From positions 124,001-188,000 of the forward strand of contig NZ_MWZD01000016.1 of NCBI RefSeq assembly GCF_002982315.1: a stretch of DNA of 64,000 nucleotides, read 5' to 3'. The position numbers and the translations under genes were made by a program. The notes under the pieces are model-generated. The model was not told where the DNA came from. It searched no databases and worked only from the letters and a program-made list of their open reading frames with translations. Shown here piece after piece: positions 29,503 through 38,724 of the stretch; the first letter of the stretch is position 1; the number at the start of each line of letters is the position of its first letter. Origin of the DNA: Leucobacter massiliensis. GTDB lineage: Bacteria; Actinomycetota; Actinomycetes; Actinomycetales; Microbacteriaceae.

Positions 29503-30215
29503 GCCCTCAGGCGCGCGCGTCCGCCCCCGAGACGCTGCGCGGCGGCGGGCCGCTCCCGGCCCCGGCCCCGCCGCTGCGGGTCCTGCTGGCCGACGATCAC
29601 GGCATGATTCGTGAGGGCCTGCGCATGATCCTCGAAGCGCACGGCATCGAGGTGGTCGGCGAGGCCGCAGACGGCGCGGCGGCGGTCCGCAACGCCGCCG
29701 CGCTGCGCCCCGACGTCGTGCTCATGGACCTGCGGATGCCCGGCACCGACGGCGTGAGCGCGACGCGCGAGATCGTCGGCGCACGCACCGCGGAGGTGCT
29801 GGCGCTCACCAGCTTCGACGAGGACGAGCTGGTGTTCGCGGCGATCCGGGCGGGCGCCGCCGGCTTCCTCCTGAAGACGACCGCCGCGGAGGAGCTGGTC
29901 GAGGCCGTGCGCCGCGTCGCGGGCGGCGACGGCGTGCTCGATCCGCGGGTCACGCGGCGCGCGCTCGCCGCGCTGGCGGACGTCCGTCCCCCGGGGTACG
30001 ATCCGGACCCCGTGCCCGGCATCGCGGAGCTGACCGCCCGTGAGCGCGAGATCCTCGCGTCACTGCGCGAGGGGCTCTCGAACGCCCGCATCGCCGCGCG
30101 CCTCGGCATCTCCGTGCCGACCGTCAAGACGCACGTGTCGAGCGTGCTCGTGAAACTCGGAGCCGAGAGCCGCGCGCACGCGGCGGCGCTCGCCCGCGAC
30201 GTCCCCCTCGGCTGA
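29499..30215 (+). CDS. LuxR/NarL-family response regulator
   Basis: 238 residues. A short Pro-rich N-terminus leads to the receiver domain (VLLADDHGMIREGLRMILEA) with the phospho-acceptor Asp in VVLMDLRMPGTDG and the conserved Lys in FLLKTTAAEEL. The LuxR helix-turn-helix (LTAREREILASLREGLSNAR, LGISVPTVKTHVSSVLVKLG) follows. It is the partner of the overlapping kinase gene. No target promoter could be identified. Confidence 0.96.
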   Translation: MSPQARASAPETLRGGGPLPAPAPPLRVLLADDHGMIREGLRMILEAHGIEVVGEAADGAAAVRNAAALRPDVVLMDLRMPGTDGVSATREIVGARTAEVLALTSFDEDELVFAAIRAGAAGFLLKTTAAEELVEAVRRVAGGDGVLDPRVTRRALAALADVRPPGYDPDPVPGIAELTAREREILASLREGLSNARIAARLGISVPTVKTHVSSVLVKLGAESRAHAAALARDVPLG

Positions 30216-30270
30216 GCGTTCGCGCGCCGGCGACGCGCCGGGCCTCCGGCAGGCTTCCACCGCCGCAGAG

Positions 30271-30276
30271 TAAGCT
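30271..30276 (+). promoter_or_regulatory. -10 box of a near-leaderless promoter, perM
   Basis: TAAGCT ends eight bases before ATG 30285. Confidence 0.5.
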
Positions 30277-30284
30277 GCTCCACG

Positions 30285-32090
30285 ATGAGATCCATGGTGA
30301 CGGCAACGATCGCTGCGATCGAGGCGGCCGCCGCCGCGCTCGCGGGGGTGCTGCTCGTCGCCATTCCCGCGCTGCTGGTCTGGGTCGTCGCCTTCCAGCT
30401 CGCCGCCGAGCCCGCGAGCGTGTTCGCGGCCGTGACGGGCATCTGGCTGCTCGCGCACTGGGTGCCCCTCGGCTTCGCCCTCACACCGGAGGCGGCGCTC
30501 GCGCTCGGCCAGCTCCCCGAGGAGCTCCGCTTCACGCTCTCGCTCGCCCCGCTCGGCATCACGCTCGTCACGCTGCTGCTCGCCGCGCGGGCGGGGTGGC
30601 GCTTCGGCGGACGCGGCGGCGTCGGCGCCGCGGGCGTGCTCGGCGGTGCCGCGGGATTCGGCGCGGTGGCGCTGCTGCTCGCGCTGTTCTCCGCGCCCGA
30701 GACGCCGTGGCCGCTCGGCGCCGTGGCCGCCGTGCCCGCGCTGAGCTACGGCGCGGCCTCGGCCCTCGCCTTCGTGCTGCGCGCCGCACGCGACGAGCAC
30801 CCGTGGTGGCGCGCCTCCGTGCGCGAGACGCTCCACGCGCTCGAGGCGCTGGGCGTGCGCGGAGCCGCGGCGATGCCGTCGCGTGCGGGGCAGATGCTGC
30901 GCCTCGCCGCGGCCCTCCTCGCGATCGCGGTGGGCGCCTCGGCGCTCGCGCTCACGGTCGCGATCGTCGTCGGCTATCCGCGCGTGATCGCGCTCGGCCA
31001 GGGCCTCCAGCTCGACCCGCTCGGCTCGCTCGTACTCTTCCTCGGGCAGCTCGCGCTCCTTCCCGACGCGCTCGTCTGGGCCCTGGCCTGGCTCACCGGC
31101 GCCGGATTCTCGCTGGGCGCCGGCACCTCCGTGACGCCGTTCGAGACGCTGCTCGGGCCCGTGCCCTCGCTGCCGCTGTTCGGTGCCATTCCCTCCGGAT
31201 GGGGCGCGCTCGGGGCGCTCGCCCCCGGTCTGCTCGTGCTCGGCGGCCTCGCGGTCGGGCTGCTGTTCGCCCGGCGCCCCGAGATCCGGCGTGCGCCATG
31301 GGGCGTCACCGTGGTGAGCGCCCTGCTCGCGGGCGCGCTCGCGGGCCTCGCCGTCGCCGGACTCGCCGCGCTCGCGCGCGGCTCGATCGGCCCCGGCAGG
31401 CTCGCCGAGGCGGGCGCCGATCCCTGGACGGCCGGCGGTCTCGCGGCCGCGGAGCTCGGCACGGGACTGCTGCTCGGCCTCGTGGCGGGGAAGGCGGACG
31501 CCGCCCGGCTGCGCGGCACCCTTCCCGCGATGGCCGCAGCAGCCGGCGCGCTGCGCCGCCGCAGGGCGGAGGACCGGGACGCGGGGGCGGTCCCCGCATC
31601 GGAGACGCGAGAGGCGGCGCGCGACGCAGGCACCCCGGAAGCCGGGCGGGAGGACGATCAGGAGACCGCACCGCTCGGGGACGCGCTGTCGCGCCTGCGC
31701 GTACCCGGCTGGGCGGGCGGCGGGACCGGGGGCGAAGCGCCGAGCGCCGATCCCGATCCCGCGCCGGATCCCGATCCCGAGCCCGCGCCGGATCCGGCTC
31801 CGGATCCCGAGCCCACGCCCGATCCCGGCCCCCAGGCCGGCGCCGAGCACGAGACCGAGCCCGAATCGGAACCTCGCGCGGCCGGTGGCAACGACAGCCC
31901 GGAGACCGGCGCCCTCGACGCCGAGGCGCTGCTGCGGGCCTACTCCTGGGACGCCGCCGGGCCCGTCACGATCGACCGGGAGGGCGAGTCACTCGGCGCG
32001 GCCGGCGACGGGGGCGAGGACGGTCCGGTCGATGCGAAGCGTTCCCGCCTCGCCGCGCGCTGGCGGCGGCGTCAGGAGCCGCGCGGATAA
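30285..32090 (+). CDS. perM: DUF6350 membrane protein, PerM-like
   Basis: 601 residues. The first ~420 contain around ten hydrophobic segments (IEAAAAALAGVLLVAIPALL, LGSLVLFLGQLALLPDALVW and others); the rest is a hydrophilic tail with a DP-repeat (PDPAPDPDPEPAPDPAPDPE). DUF6350 proteins include mycobacterial PerM, linked to cell division, which lies between sucCD and purN-purH in Mycobacterium tuberculosis. The same order holds here apart from inserted genes, supporting the call. The repeats in the tail are likely a flexible cytoplasmic or wall-spanning linker. Confidence 0.85.
   Translation: MRSMVTATIAAIEAAAAALAGVLLVAIPALLVWVVAFQLAAEPASVFAAVTGIWLLAHWVPLGFALTPEAALALGQLPEELRFTLSLAPLGITLVTLLLAARAGWRFGGRGGVGAAGVLGGAAGFGAVALLLALFSAPETPWPLGAVAAVPALSYGAASALAFVLRAARDEHPWWRASVRETLHALEALGVRGAAAMPSRAGQMLRLAAALLAIAVGASALALTVAIVVGYPRVIALGQGLQLDPLGSLVLFLGQLALLPDALVWALAWLTGAGFSLGAGTSVTPFETLLGPVPSLPLFGAIPSGWGALGALAPGLLVLGGLAVGLLFARRPEIRRAPWGVTVVSALLAGALAGLAVAGLAALARGSIGPGRLAEAGADPWTAGGLAAAELGTGLLLGLVAGKADAARLRGTLPAMAAAAGALRRRRAEDRDAGAVPASETREAARDAGTPEAGREDDQETAPLGDALSRLRVPGWAGGGTGGEAPSADPDPAPDPDPEPAPDPAPDPEPTPDPGPQAGAEHETEPESEPRAAGGNDSPETGALDAEALLRAYSWDAAGPVTIDREGESLGAAGDGGEDGPVDAKRSRLAARWRRRQEPRG
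31740..31815 (+). repeat. In-gene Asp-Pro repeat of perM
   Basis: Imperfect tandem GATCCCGAT/CCGGATCC units encode the DP-rich stretch of the PerM tail. Such repeats can expand or contract. Confidence 0.7.
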
Positions 32091-32099
32091 CTGGGCCTC

Positions 32100-32155
32100 C
32101 TGCGCCGTCCGGGGAGCGGTTCCCTCGCGATGCCGAGGATCCTTCCGCGATGCTC
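32100..32155. other. Gap between perM and the thiamine transcription unit
   Basis: Short GC-rich spacer; no hairpin strong enough to call a terminator is seen, so read-through from perM into the riboswitch is possible. Confidence 0.4.
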
Positions 32156-32161
32156 TAGTCT
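32156..32161 (+). promoter_or_regulatory. -10 box upstream of the TPP riboswitch
   Basis: TAGTCT, placing the transcription start a few bases before the riboswitch. Confidence 0.45.
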
Positions 32162-32169
32162 GGAGGGGC

Positions 32170-32262
32170 AATCCACGGGAGTCCGCGCGCGGCGGGCTGA
32201 GAGGGAGCACGCGAGCTCCGACCGTTCAACCTGATCTGGTTCATGCCAGCGGAGGAAGGAAG
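32170..32262 (+). promoter_or_regulatory. TPP (THI-element) riboswitch
   Basis: The two conserved cores are clear: GGCTGAGAGGGAG (32194-32206) and TTCAACCTGATCTGGTTCAT (32225-32244) followed by GCCAGCGGAGGAAGG. Thiamine pyrophosphate binding to this fold normally shuts off the downstream genes. The GGAGGAAGG at the 3' end is also the ribosome site of the ABC substrate-binding gene at 32268, so control is probably at translation initiation. Confidence 0.96.
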
Positions 32263-32267
32263 CCTCG

Positions 32268-33413
32268 ATGACGCCTGCACACCCCACCCCCAGCCGCGGC
32301 GATCGCCCGGAGCGCCGCGTGCGCGCCGCCCGCGCCCCGCGCACCGCCCTCGTCCTTGCCGTCGCCGGAGCCCTCGCGCTCGCGGGCTGCGCGACCGGCC
32401 CGGCGGGCGGCGCGGCAGAGGACTCCGGCGCAGAGGAGGCGAAGGGCGGCACGGTGGTGCTCGCCGTGCACGACAGCTTCCCCAACGAGGAGTTCGCCGC
32501 TGCCGCGAGCGCCGCGACCGGTTACGAGGTCGAGGTGGTCTCGGCGGGCGACGGCGGCGAGCTCACCAACAAGCTCGTCCTCACGAAGGGCGCCCCCATC
32601 GCCGACGCCTTCTTCGGCGTCGACACGAACTTCGCCTCCCGGCTCGTCGACAACGGGGTCGTGTCGCCCTACCGTCCCACCGGCTTCCCGGCGAGCGGCG
32701 AGGACTACGCGATCGCCGGGGACCACGGCGAGCTCCTGCTCACCCCGGTCGACCGGGGCGCGGTGTGCTTCAACATCGACACCGAGTGGTTCGCCGCCGA
32801 GGGCATCGAGGAGCCCGAGAGCTACGAGGATCTCGCGGACCCCGCCTACCGCGATCTGACGGTGCTGCTCGATCCGACGGCCTCCTCGACCGGGGCCTCC
32901 CTGCTGGTCGGCACGGTCGCCGAGTTCGGCGAGGACGGCTTCGCCGGCTACTGGCAGCGGCTCATGGACAACGGCGCGCGCATCGAGCAGGGATGGAGCG
33001 ACGCCTACTACGGCCAGTTCACGCAGGGCGGCGAGGGCGGCACCCGGCCCATCGTGCTCTCCTACGCCTCCTCTCCCGCCTTCACCGTGAACGAGGCGGG
33101 CACCGAGACGAGCACCCGCGCCCTGCTCGACACCTGCACCCGCCAGGTCGAATTCGCCGGGGTGCTCGCCGGGGCCGCGAACGAGGCAGGCGCCCGGGCC
33201 GTGCTCGACTACCTCGTCTCCCGCGAGTTCCAGCAGACGATCCCCGACGCCATGTACATGACCCCGATCGACGACTCCGTCGAGATGCCCGGCTCGTGGG
33301 CGGAGCTGGCGCCCGAGCCGGCCGCGGGCCGCACCCACGACCTCGACCCCGCAGAGATCGAGCGCGGCCGTGAGGGCTGGCTGCGCACCCTGAGCGAGCA
33401 GATCGGGCTGTAG
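32268..33413 (+). CDS. thiB: Thiamine ABC transporter substrate-binding lipoprotein
   Basis: 381 residues. A basic N-terminus and hydrophobic helix (TALVLAVAGALALAGCATGP) end in the lipobox LAGC, so the mature protein is lipid-anchored outside the membrane. The body is a ThiB-like family 1/6 binding protein: VVLAVHDSFPNEEFAAAAS, LVLTKGAPIADAFFGVDTNF, VLLDPTASSTGASLLVGT. The TPP riboswitch directly upstream indicates a thiamine or thiamine-precursor substrate. The permease gene starts immediately after the stop. Confidence 0.93.
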   Translation: MTPAHPTPSRGDRPERRVRAARAPRTALVLAVAGALALAGCATGPAGGAAEDSGAEEAKGGTVVLAVHDSFPNEEFAAAASAATGYEVEVVSAGDGGELTNKLVLTKGAPIADAFFGVDTNFASRLVDNGVVSPYRPTGFPASGEDYAIAGDHGELLLTPVDRGAVCFNIDTEWFAAEGIEEPESYEDLADPAYRDLTVLLDPTASSTGASLLVGTVAEFGEDGFAGYWQRLMDNGARIEQGWSDAYYGQFTQGGEGGTRPIVLSYASSPAFTVNEAGTETSTRALLDTCTRQVEFAGVLAGAANEAGARAVLDYLVSREFQQTIPDAMYMTPIDDSVEMPGSWAELAPEPAAGRTHDLDPAEIERGREGWLRTLSEQIGL

Positions 33414-35165
33414 ATGCCACGAGGATCGCGCGCGGCTCCGGGATCGCGGTCGGCCGCGATCCCGAGGGTCGAGGAGGCCTCCCGGATCGGTGCGGGAGAC
33501 CCGCCCCGGCCCTGGGCCGTCGCCGCCTGGACCGCGGCCGCCGCGATCCCGCTCGCCTTCCTCTGCCTCTTCTTCCTCTGGCCCGTCGCCTCGCTCGTGG
33601 CGACCGGCTTCACCGCGGACGGGCGCTTCGACGCGAGCGGGATCGCCGAGGTCTTCGGCCAGGCGCGCAGCTGGCGCGTCATCGGGCAGACGCTCGCGCA
33701 GGCCGCGCTCGCCACCGCGGTGTCGCTCGCGCTGGGACTGCCCGCCGCCTACGCGCTCTACCGCCTCGACTTCCCGGGGCGCACGCTGCTGCGCGGCCTG
33801 CTCACGGTGCCCTTCGTGCTGCCCACCGTCGTCGTGGGCGTCGCCTTCACGGCGCTGCTCGGCCCGGGCGGGCCGCTCGCCTGGCTGGGGCTGGAGCGCA
33901 GCCTCGCGGTGATCGTCGCGGCCCTCGCCTTCTTCAACGTGACGGTCGTCGCCCGCACCGTGGGCGCATTCTGGGCGCGGCTGGATCGCAGCGCGGAGCA
34001 GGCGGCCCGGGTGCTCGGCGCCGGCCGGGTGCGGGCCTGGCTCACCGTCGTACTGCCGGCGCTCGCGCCCGCCATCGCCTCGGCCGCGTCGCTCGTGTTC
34101 TTGTTCGCCTCGACCTCCTTCGGGATCGTGCTGATCCTCGGGGGCCGCGAGTTCGCGAACGTGGAGACGGAGATCTACCGGCTGACCGTTCAGTTCCTCG
34201 ATCTGCGCGGCGCGGCCGTGCTGTCGCTCGCGCAGTTCGCGATCGTGGGGGCGAGCCTGCTCGTCTCCGCACGGCTGCGAAGCGCGGGGGAGCGCGCCGT
34301 CGAACTGCGCGAGGAGGCCGACCGCGCCCAGCGTCCCGGCCTGGCCGATCTGCCGGTGCTGCTCGTCTTCGCCGTGAGCACCCTGCTGCTGCAGGTGGCG
34401 CCGATCCTGGCCCTCCTCGCCCGCTCGCTGCGCGACCGGGAGGGGGCGTGGACCCTCGCCAACTATCTCGCCTTGCTCGACCCGCCTGCCGAGCTGCCGC
34501 TCGACGAGCCGGTGATCGCGGCCGTCGGCCGTTCGCTGCGCATCGCCCTGCTCGCGGCGGCGATCGCGATGGTGCTCGGCCTGCTGCTCGCGCTCGTGCT
34601 CTCCCGCCGCCCCGCCGCCCCGGTCCTGCGCCGCGGGCTCGCCGTCTTCGACGGCCTCGTGATGCTGCCGCTCGGCGTCTCCGCCGTGACGCTCGGCTTC
34701 GGCCTGCTGCTCACCATGCACCGGCCGCTCGGCATCGGGCTCGATCTGCGCACCTCGGCCGCGCTGATCCCCATCGCGCAAGCGCTCGTGGCGCTGCCGC
34801 TCGTGGTGCGCACCCTGCTGCCGGTGCTGCGCGGCATCGAGCAGCAGCAGCGCCTCGCCGCCGCCTCGCTCGGCGCCGGGCCCCTCACGGTGCTGCGCAC
34901 CATCGAGCTGCCCATGCTGGGGCGCTCGGCCGGGCTGGCGCTCGGCTTCGCGTTCGCGGTGTCACTCGGCGAGTTCGGCGCGACCTCGTTCCTGGTGCGT
35001 CCGGGCGAGCAGACGTTGCCGGTCGCGATCGCTCAGCTGATCGGACACCAGGCGCCGGGGAGCTACGGGGCCGGGCTCGCGGCGGCGGTCGTGCTCGCGG
35101 CGCTCGCCGCGACGAGCATGCTGCTCGCGGAGCGCCTGCGCACCGACGGACGGGGCGAATTCTGA
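33414..35165 (+). CDS. thiP: Thiamine-type ABC transporter permease, two fused domains
   Basis: 583 residues with about twelve membrane helices in two MetI-like halves, the ThiP architecture. Each half has an EAA loop for ATPase docking: QAARVLGAGRVRAWLTVVLP and RLAAASLGAGPLTVLRTIEL. The ATG touches the thiB stop, so the two are co-translated. The ATPase gene (thiQ) expected next is missing; a P-loop kinase-like gene takes its place. The permease must use an ATPase encoded elsewhere. Confidence 0.93.
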   Translation: MPRGSRAAPGSRSAAIPRVEEASRIGAGDPPRPWAVAAWTAAAAIPLAFLCLFFLWPVASLVATGFTADGRFDASGIAEVFGQARSWRVIGQTLAQAALATAVSLALGLPAAYALYRLDFPGRTLLRGLLTVPFVLPTVVVGVAFTALLGPGGPLAWLGLERSLAVIVAALAFFNVTVVARTVGAFWARLDRSAEQAARVLGAGRVRAWLTVVLPALAPAIASAASLVFLFASTSFGIVLILGGREFANVETEIYRLTVQFLDLRGAAVLSLAQFAIVGASLLVSARLRSAGERAVELREEADRAQRPGLADLPVLLVFAVSTLLLQVAPILALLARSLRDREGAWTLANYLALLDPPAELPLDEPVIAAVGRSLRIALLAAAIAMVLGLLLALVLSRRPAAPVLRRGLAVFDGLVMLPLGVSAVTLGFGLLLTMHRPLGIGLDLRTSAALIPIAQALVALPLVVRTLLPVLRGIEQQQRLAAASLGAGPLTVLRTIELPMLGRSAGLALGFAFAVSLGEFGATSFLVRPGEQTLPVAIAQLIGHQAPGSYGAGLAAAVVLAALAATSMLLAERLRTDGRGEF

Positions 35166-35770
35166 TGCGGGACCGGAAGGGATCGGGGAGCACGCCGCCC
35201 GTGGCTGCGAGGCCACGCGGGCCGGAGGTGATCGATGCGGCGACGCTCGACCCGGGCGCCTTCGACGAGGCGCGAGTGCTCCTCGTCGACGGGCGCTCGG
35301 GGGCCGGGAAGACGGAACTCGCGGCGCGGCTCGCGCGACGCTGGGGCGAGAACGGACGGGAGCCGCAGACGCTGCACCTGGACGAGCTGTACCCCGGCTG
35401 GGACGGCCTCGCCGCCGGATCCCGTGCCGTCGCCGGGGTGCTCGGCACCGGGAGTTACCGCCGCTACGACTGGTTCGCGGGCGGCTTCGCGGAGCGGCTC
35501 GCGATCGATGCCGGCCGTCCGCTGATCGTCGAGGGCTGCGGGGCGCTCACCGTCGCCAATCTGGCCGCGGCGAGGCGCTGGGCGGGGCCCGCGGGGACGG
35601 TGCGGGCGCTCTGGCTGGAGTGCCCGCCCGAACTGCGCCGAGCGCGGGCGCTCGGCCGCGACGGCGACAGCTACGCCCCGCACTGGGATCGCTGGGCCGC
35701 GCAGGAGGAAGCGCACTACGCCGAGCACCGTCCCTGGGAGCTCGCCGACCAGATCGTCCGCGTGCGATGA
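35165..35770 (+). CDS. P-loop uridine-kinase-like ATP-binding protein
   Basis: 201 residues, starting on the last base of the permease stop (TGATG). A Walker A motif is clear (LLVDGRSGAGKTELAARLA), followed by a DE pair (LHLDELYPGWDGL) and a basic lid region (PPELRRARALGRDGDS), the pattern of small nucleoside/uridine-kinase-like P-loop proteins. It has no ABC signature (LSGGQ), so it is not the missing transporter ATPase. Its place in the TPP-riboswitch operon hints at a role in thiamine or nucleoside metabolism, but no substrate can be assigned. It ends about 50 bases before purN. Confidence 0.8.
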   Translation: MRDRKGSGSTPPVAARPRGPEVIDAATLDPGAFDEARVLLVDGRSGAGKTELAARLARRWGENGREPQTLHLDELYPGWDGLAAGSRAVAGVLGTGSYRRYDWFAGGFAERLAIDAGRPLIVEGCGALTVANLAAARRWAGPAGTVRALWLECPPELRRARALGRDGDSYAPHWDRWAAQEEAHYAEHRPWELADQIVRVR

Positions 35771-35809
35771 ACCCGGTGCCGGTCCGCCGGGGCCCGTGTT
35801 CGGGGCGGG

Positions 35810-35815
35810 TAGACT
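35810..35815 (+). promoter_or_regulatory. -10 box of a leaderless promoter, purN
   Basis: TAGACT ends six bases before the GTG at 35822. Confidence 0.65.
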
Positions 35816-35821
35816 GGGGCG

Positions 35822-36445
35822 GTGCTGAAAGTGGCGGTCCTGATCTCCGGCGGCGGCAGCAACCTGCGGGCCCTGCTGGACGCGACGGCCGAACCCGGGT
35901 TCCCCGCACGCGTCGCCTGCGTCGGATCCGACACCGACGCCGCCGGTCTCGCGCACGCTGAGGCGGCAGGCGTGCCGAGCTTCGTCGTGCGCCCGCGCGA
36001 CTACGGCAGCCGGGAGGCGTGGGGACGCGCGCTCGCCGCCAGGATCCGTGAGCAAGGTGTGCATCCCGCGGCAGCAGCCGAAGCCGCGGAGCAGCCCGGG
36101 CTCGTGGTGAGCGCGGGCCTCATGCGGATCCTGCCCGCCCCGTTCGTCCGCGAGTTCTCTCCCCGCCTCATCAACACCCACCCCGCGCTGCTGCCGCTCT
36201 TCCCGGGCGCGCACGCCGTGCGCGACGCGCTCGCGGCCGGGGTGGCCGAGACCGGCGTCACCGTGCACGTCATCGACGAGGGCGTCGACACCGGCCCCGT
36301 GCTGCGGCAGGCGCGCGTCCAGCTGCGGCCGGGAGAGCGCGAGGACGAGCTGCACGAGCGCATCAAGGAGCTCGAGCGCCCGCTGCTCGTGCAGACCGTG
36401 CGCGACATCGCCACTGGCGAGCTCGACCTCGCTGCCGCGCACTGA
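35822..36445 (+). CDS. purN: Phosphoribosylglycinamide formyltransferase
   Basis: 207 residues. PurN transfers a formyl group from 10-formyl-THF to GAR in purine synthesis. The phosphate-binding [13 protein letters not shown], the catalytic Asn/His in [13 protein letters not shown] and the Asp of [13 protein letters not shown] are present. The insert around residues 75-95 ([16 protein letters not shown]) is longer than in many homologues but does not touch the active site. GTG 35822 is supported by the leaderless promoter. purH follows 79 bases downstream. Confidence 0.96.
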   Translation: MLKVAVLISGGGSNLRALLDATAEPGFPARVACVGSDTDAAGLAHAEAAGVPSFVVRPRDYGSREAWGRALAARIREQGVHPAAAAEAAEQPGLVVSAGLMRILPAPFVREFSPRLINTHPALLPLFPGAHAVRDALAAGVAETGVTVHVIDEGVDTGPVLRQARVQLRPGEREDELHERIKELERPLLVQTVRDIATGELDLAAAH

Positions 36446-36524
36446 TCCCGAGCCCGAAGCCGCCGAGCCGATCCGTCCCGACCATCCGACCCCTGCCCCG
36501 CAGAACACCAGCGTAAGGAACTCC

Positions 36525-38183
36525 ATGGCAGTCCAGAGCCACGACCCCAGCCTCTACGAGCACCGCGACCTCGTGCCCGTGCGGCGCGCCCTCATCTCGG
36601 TCAGCGACAAGGCCCGTCTGCTCGACCTCGCCGCGGCGCTCGCCGAAGCGGGCGTCGAGATCGTGTCCACCGGATCGACCGCGGCGACGATCCGCGAGGC
36701 CGGGCACGACGTCACCGACGTCTCCGAGGTCACCGGCTTCGCAGAGGCGCTCGACGGGCGCGTGAAGACGCTCCACCCCGCCGTGCACTCCGGCCTGCTC
36801 GCCGATCTGCGGCTCGCCGCGCACCGCGAGCAGCTCGCCGAACTGGGCTTCGCGCCGTTCGAGCTCGTCGTGGTCAACCTCTACCCCTTCGAGCAGACCG
36901 TCGCCTCGGGCAAGCCGGCAGCCGACGTCATCGAGAACGTCGACATCGGCGGCCCCGCCATGGTGCGCGCCACGGCCAAGAACCACGCGAACGCCGCCAT
37001 CGTCGTCTCGCCCGCGCGCTACGACGAGATCATCGAGGCGGTGCGTGCCGGAGGCACCACCCTCGCGCAGCGCCGCTCCCTCGCCACCGAGGCTTTCGTG
37101 CACACGGCTCAGTACGACGCGGCCGTCGCGAACTGGTTCCTCGAGCAGGAGGATCGCGCGTGGGGCGACGCTCCCGCCGCCGCGGAAGCCGGCGCCGAAG
37201 CCTCTGTCGACAGCATCTTCGAGACCTCCGAGGCCTACGTCGGCTACGAGCTGTTCGGTCTGCGCGAGTCGGTGCTGCGCTACGGCGAGAACAGCCACCA
37301 GCGCGCCGCGCTCTTCACGGAGAACGAGGGGGCGGGCATCGCCCAGGCCACCCAGCTGCACGGCAAGGAGATGTCCTACAACAACTACGTCGACGCGGAC
37401 GCCGCGCTGCGCGCCGCCTTCGATCACGAGCGCCCCGCCGTCGCGATCATCAAGCACGCGAACCCCTGCGGCATCGCCGTCGCCCCCGAGGGCGCCGCCG
37501 ATCCCATCGCCGCCGCCCACGAGCTCGCCCACGCCTGCGATCCGCTCTCCGCATTCGGCGGCGTGATCGCCGCGAACCGCACCGTCACCGCGAAGATGGC
37601 GGAGACCGTGGCCGAGATCTTCACGGAGGTGATCGTCGCACCCGGCTTCGACCCCGAGGCGCTTGCGATCCTGACCCAGAAGAAGAACGTGCGGCTGCTC
37701 GTGCTGCCCGCCGGCTTCGCCCTCGACCCGGTCGAACTGCGGCAGGTCTCCGGCGGCTTCCTGCTCCAGGACGCGGACCGCTCTTTCGCGCCGGCATCCG
37801 CTTGGGAGCTCGCGGCGGGTGAGCCCGCCGACGCGGAGACCCTCGCCGAGCTGGAGTTCGCGTGGCGCGCCTGCCGCGCCGTGAAGTCGAATGCGATCCT
37901 GCTGGCCCGGGGCGGCGCCTCCGTGGGCGTCGGCATGGGCCAGGTCAACCGCGTGGACTCGTGCCGGCTGGCCGTCGAGCGCGCGGGGGAGCGGGCGCGC
38001 GGCTCGGTCGCGGCCTCGGACGCGTTCTTCCCCTTCGCCGACGGACTGCAGGTGCTCCTCGATGCGGGCGTGCGCGCCGTCGTCCAGCCCGGCGGCTCGG
38101 TGCGGGACGACGAGGTGGTGGAGGCGGCCCGCGCTGCGGGCGTGACCATGTACTTCACCGGCCAGCGGCACTTCTTCCACTGA
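36525..38183 (+). CDS. purH: Bifunctional AICAR formyltransferase / IMP cyclohydrolase
   Basis: 552 residues. The last two steps to IMP. The N-terminal MGS-like domain ([37 protein letters not shown]) is the cyclohydrolase; the C-terminal AICARFT domain contains the catalytic Lys-His in [14 protein letters not shown] and ends [14 protein letters not shown], the usual terminus. ATG 36525 follows TAAGGA. With purN, guaB and guaA this window covers much of the late purine route. Confidence 0.98.
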   Translation: MAVQSHDPSLYEHRDLVPVRRALISVSDKARLLDLAAALAEAGVEIVSTGSTAATIREAGHDVTDVSEVTGFAEALDGRVKTLHPAVHSGLLADLRLAAHREQLAELGFAPFELVVVNLYPFEQTVASGKPAADVIENVDIGGPAMVRATAKNHANAAIVVSPARYDEIIEAVRAGGTTLAQRRSLATEAFVHTAQYDAAVANWFLEQEDRAWGDAPAAAEAGAEASVDSIFETSEAYVGYELFGLRESVLRYGENSHQRAALFTENEGAGIAQATQLHGKEMSYNNYVDADAALRAAFDHERPAVAIIKHANPCGIAVAPEGAADPIAAAHELAHACDPLSAFGGVIAANRTVTAKMAETVAEIFTEVIVAPGFDPEALAILTQKKNVRLLVLPAGFALDPVELRQVSGGFLLQDADRSFAPASAWELAAGEPADAETLAELEFAWRACRAVKSNAILLARGGASVGVGMGQVNRVDSCRLAVERAGERARGSVAASDAFFPFADGLQVLLDAGVRAVVQPGGSVRDDEVVEAARAAGVTMYFTGQRHFFH

Positions 38184-38276
38184 TCGCCGCTCCGCTGGAC
38201 TCGGCGGGCGGAAGCACGGAGCGGGCTCGGCTCGCCGGGAAGCGAGCCGGAAGGGGCGTTTCCTCCCCTCTCGGGA

Positions 38277-38282
38277 GATAAT
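38277..38282 (+). promoter_or_regulatory. -10 box of a leaderless promoter, small membrane protein
   Basis: GATAAT ends seven bases before ATG 38290 and overlaps the alternative ATG 38281. Confidence 0.55.
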
Positions 38283-38289
38283 GGGCGGC

Positions 38290-38643
38290 ATGGAGATCGT
38301 TAAGGGTATTCTGATCGTTCTGCACCTGGTCGGCTTCGGCGCGGTGTTCGGCAGCACGCTCGCGCAGCTGCCGGCCGTGAAGCACGGCCGGGCGCGCATC
38401 ACGCCCGGCATCATGCACGGTGCGAACCTGCTGCTCGTCACGGGGCTGCTGCTGGTGGCCACCATCTACATGACCGGGGGTCAGCCCAACAACGCGAAGA
38501 TCACCGTGAAGCTGGCGGTGCTCGTCCTGATCTTCGTGCTCATCCTGGTCAACCGCAAGAAGGAGAACGTGCCGGGCGGCATGATCGGCGCCATCGCCGG
38601 GCTCTCGGTGCTCAACGTCGCGCTCGCGGTGCTCTGGAACTGA
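38290..38643 (+). CDS. Small four-helix membrane protein of unknown function
   Basis: 117 residues, nearly all hydrophobic: four predicted helices (IVKGILIVLHLVGFGAVFGS; MHGANLLLVTGLLLVATIYM; ITVKLAVLVLIFVLILVNRK; MIGAIAGLSVLNVALAVLWN). I do not recognise a named family. I chose ATG 38290 over 38281 because the -10 box covers the latter. It stands alone between purH and a strong bidirectional terminator. Confidence 0.8.
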   Translation: MEIVKGILIVLHLVGFGAVFGSTLAQLPAVKHGRARITPGIMHGANLLLVTGLLLVATIYMTGGQPNNAKITVKLAVLVLIFVLILVNRKKENVPGGMIGAIAGLSVLNVALAVLWN

Positions 38644-38656
38644 GCGCAGCGCGCGC

Positions 38657-38696
38657 GAAGGGGCGGGGCGGATCACACGATCCGCCCCGCCCCTTC
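38657..38696. terminator. Bidirectional terminator, perfect 18-bp stem
   Basis: GAAGGGGCGGGGCGGATC (38657-38674), loop ACAC, and exact complement (38679-38696), between two convergent genes. Confidence 0.9.
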
Positions 38697-38724
38697 GTCG
38701 TCTGCGCTGCGCGCCGGCCGGCGG

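Noticed and set aside
31740..31860. Repeat array that might suggest a CRISPR or satellite
   Set aside because: It is an in-frame DP-codon repeat inside perM with no unique spacers. No CRISPR array or cas gene was seen anywhere in the window.
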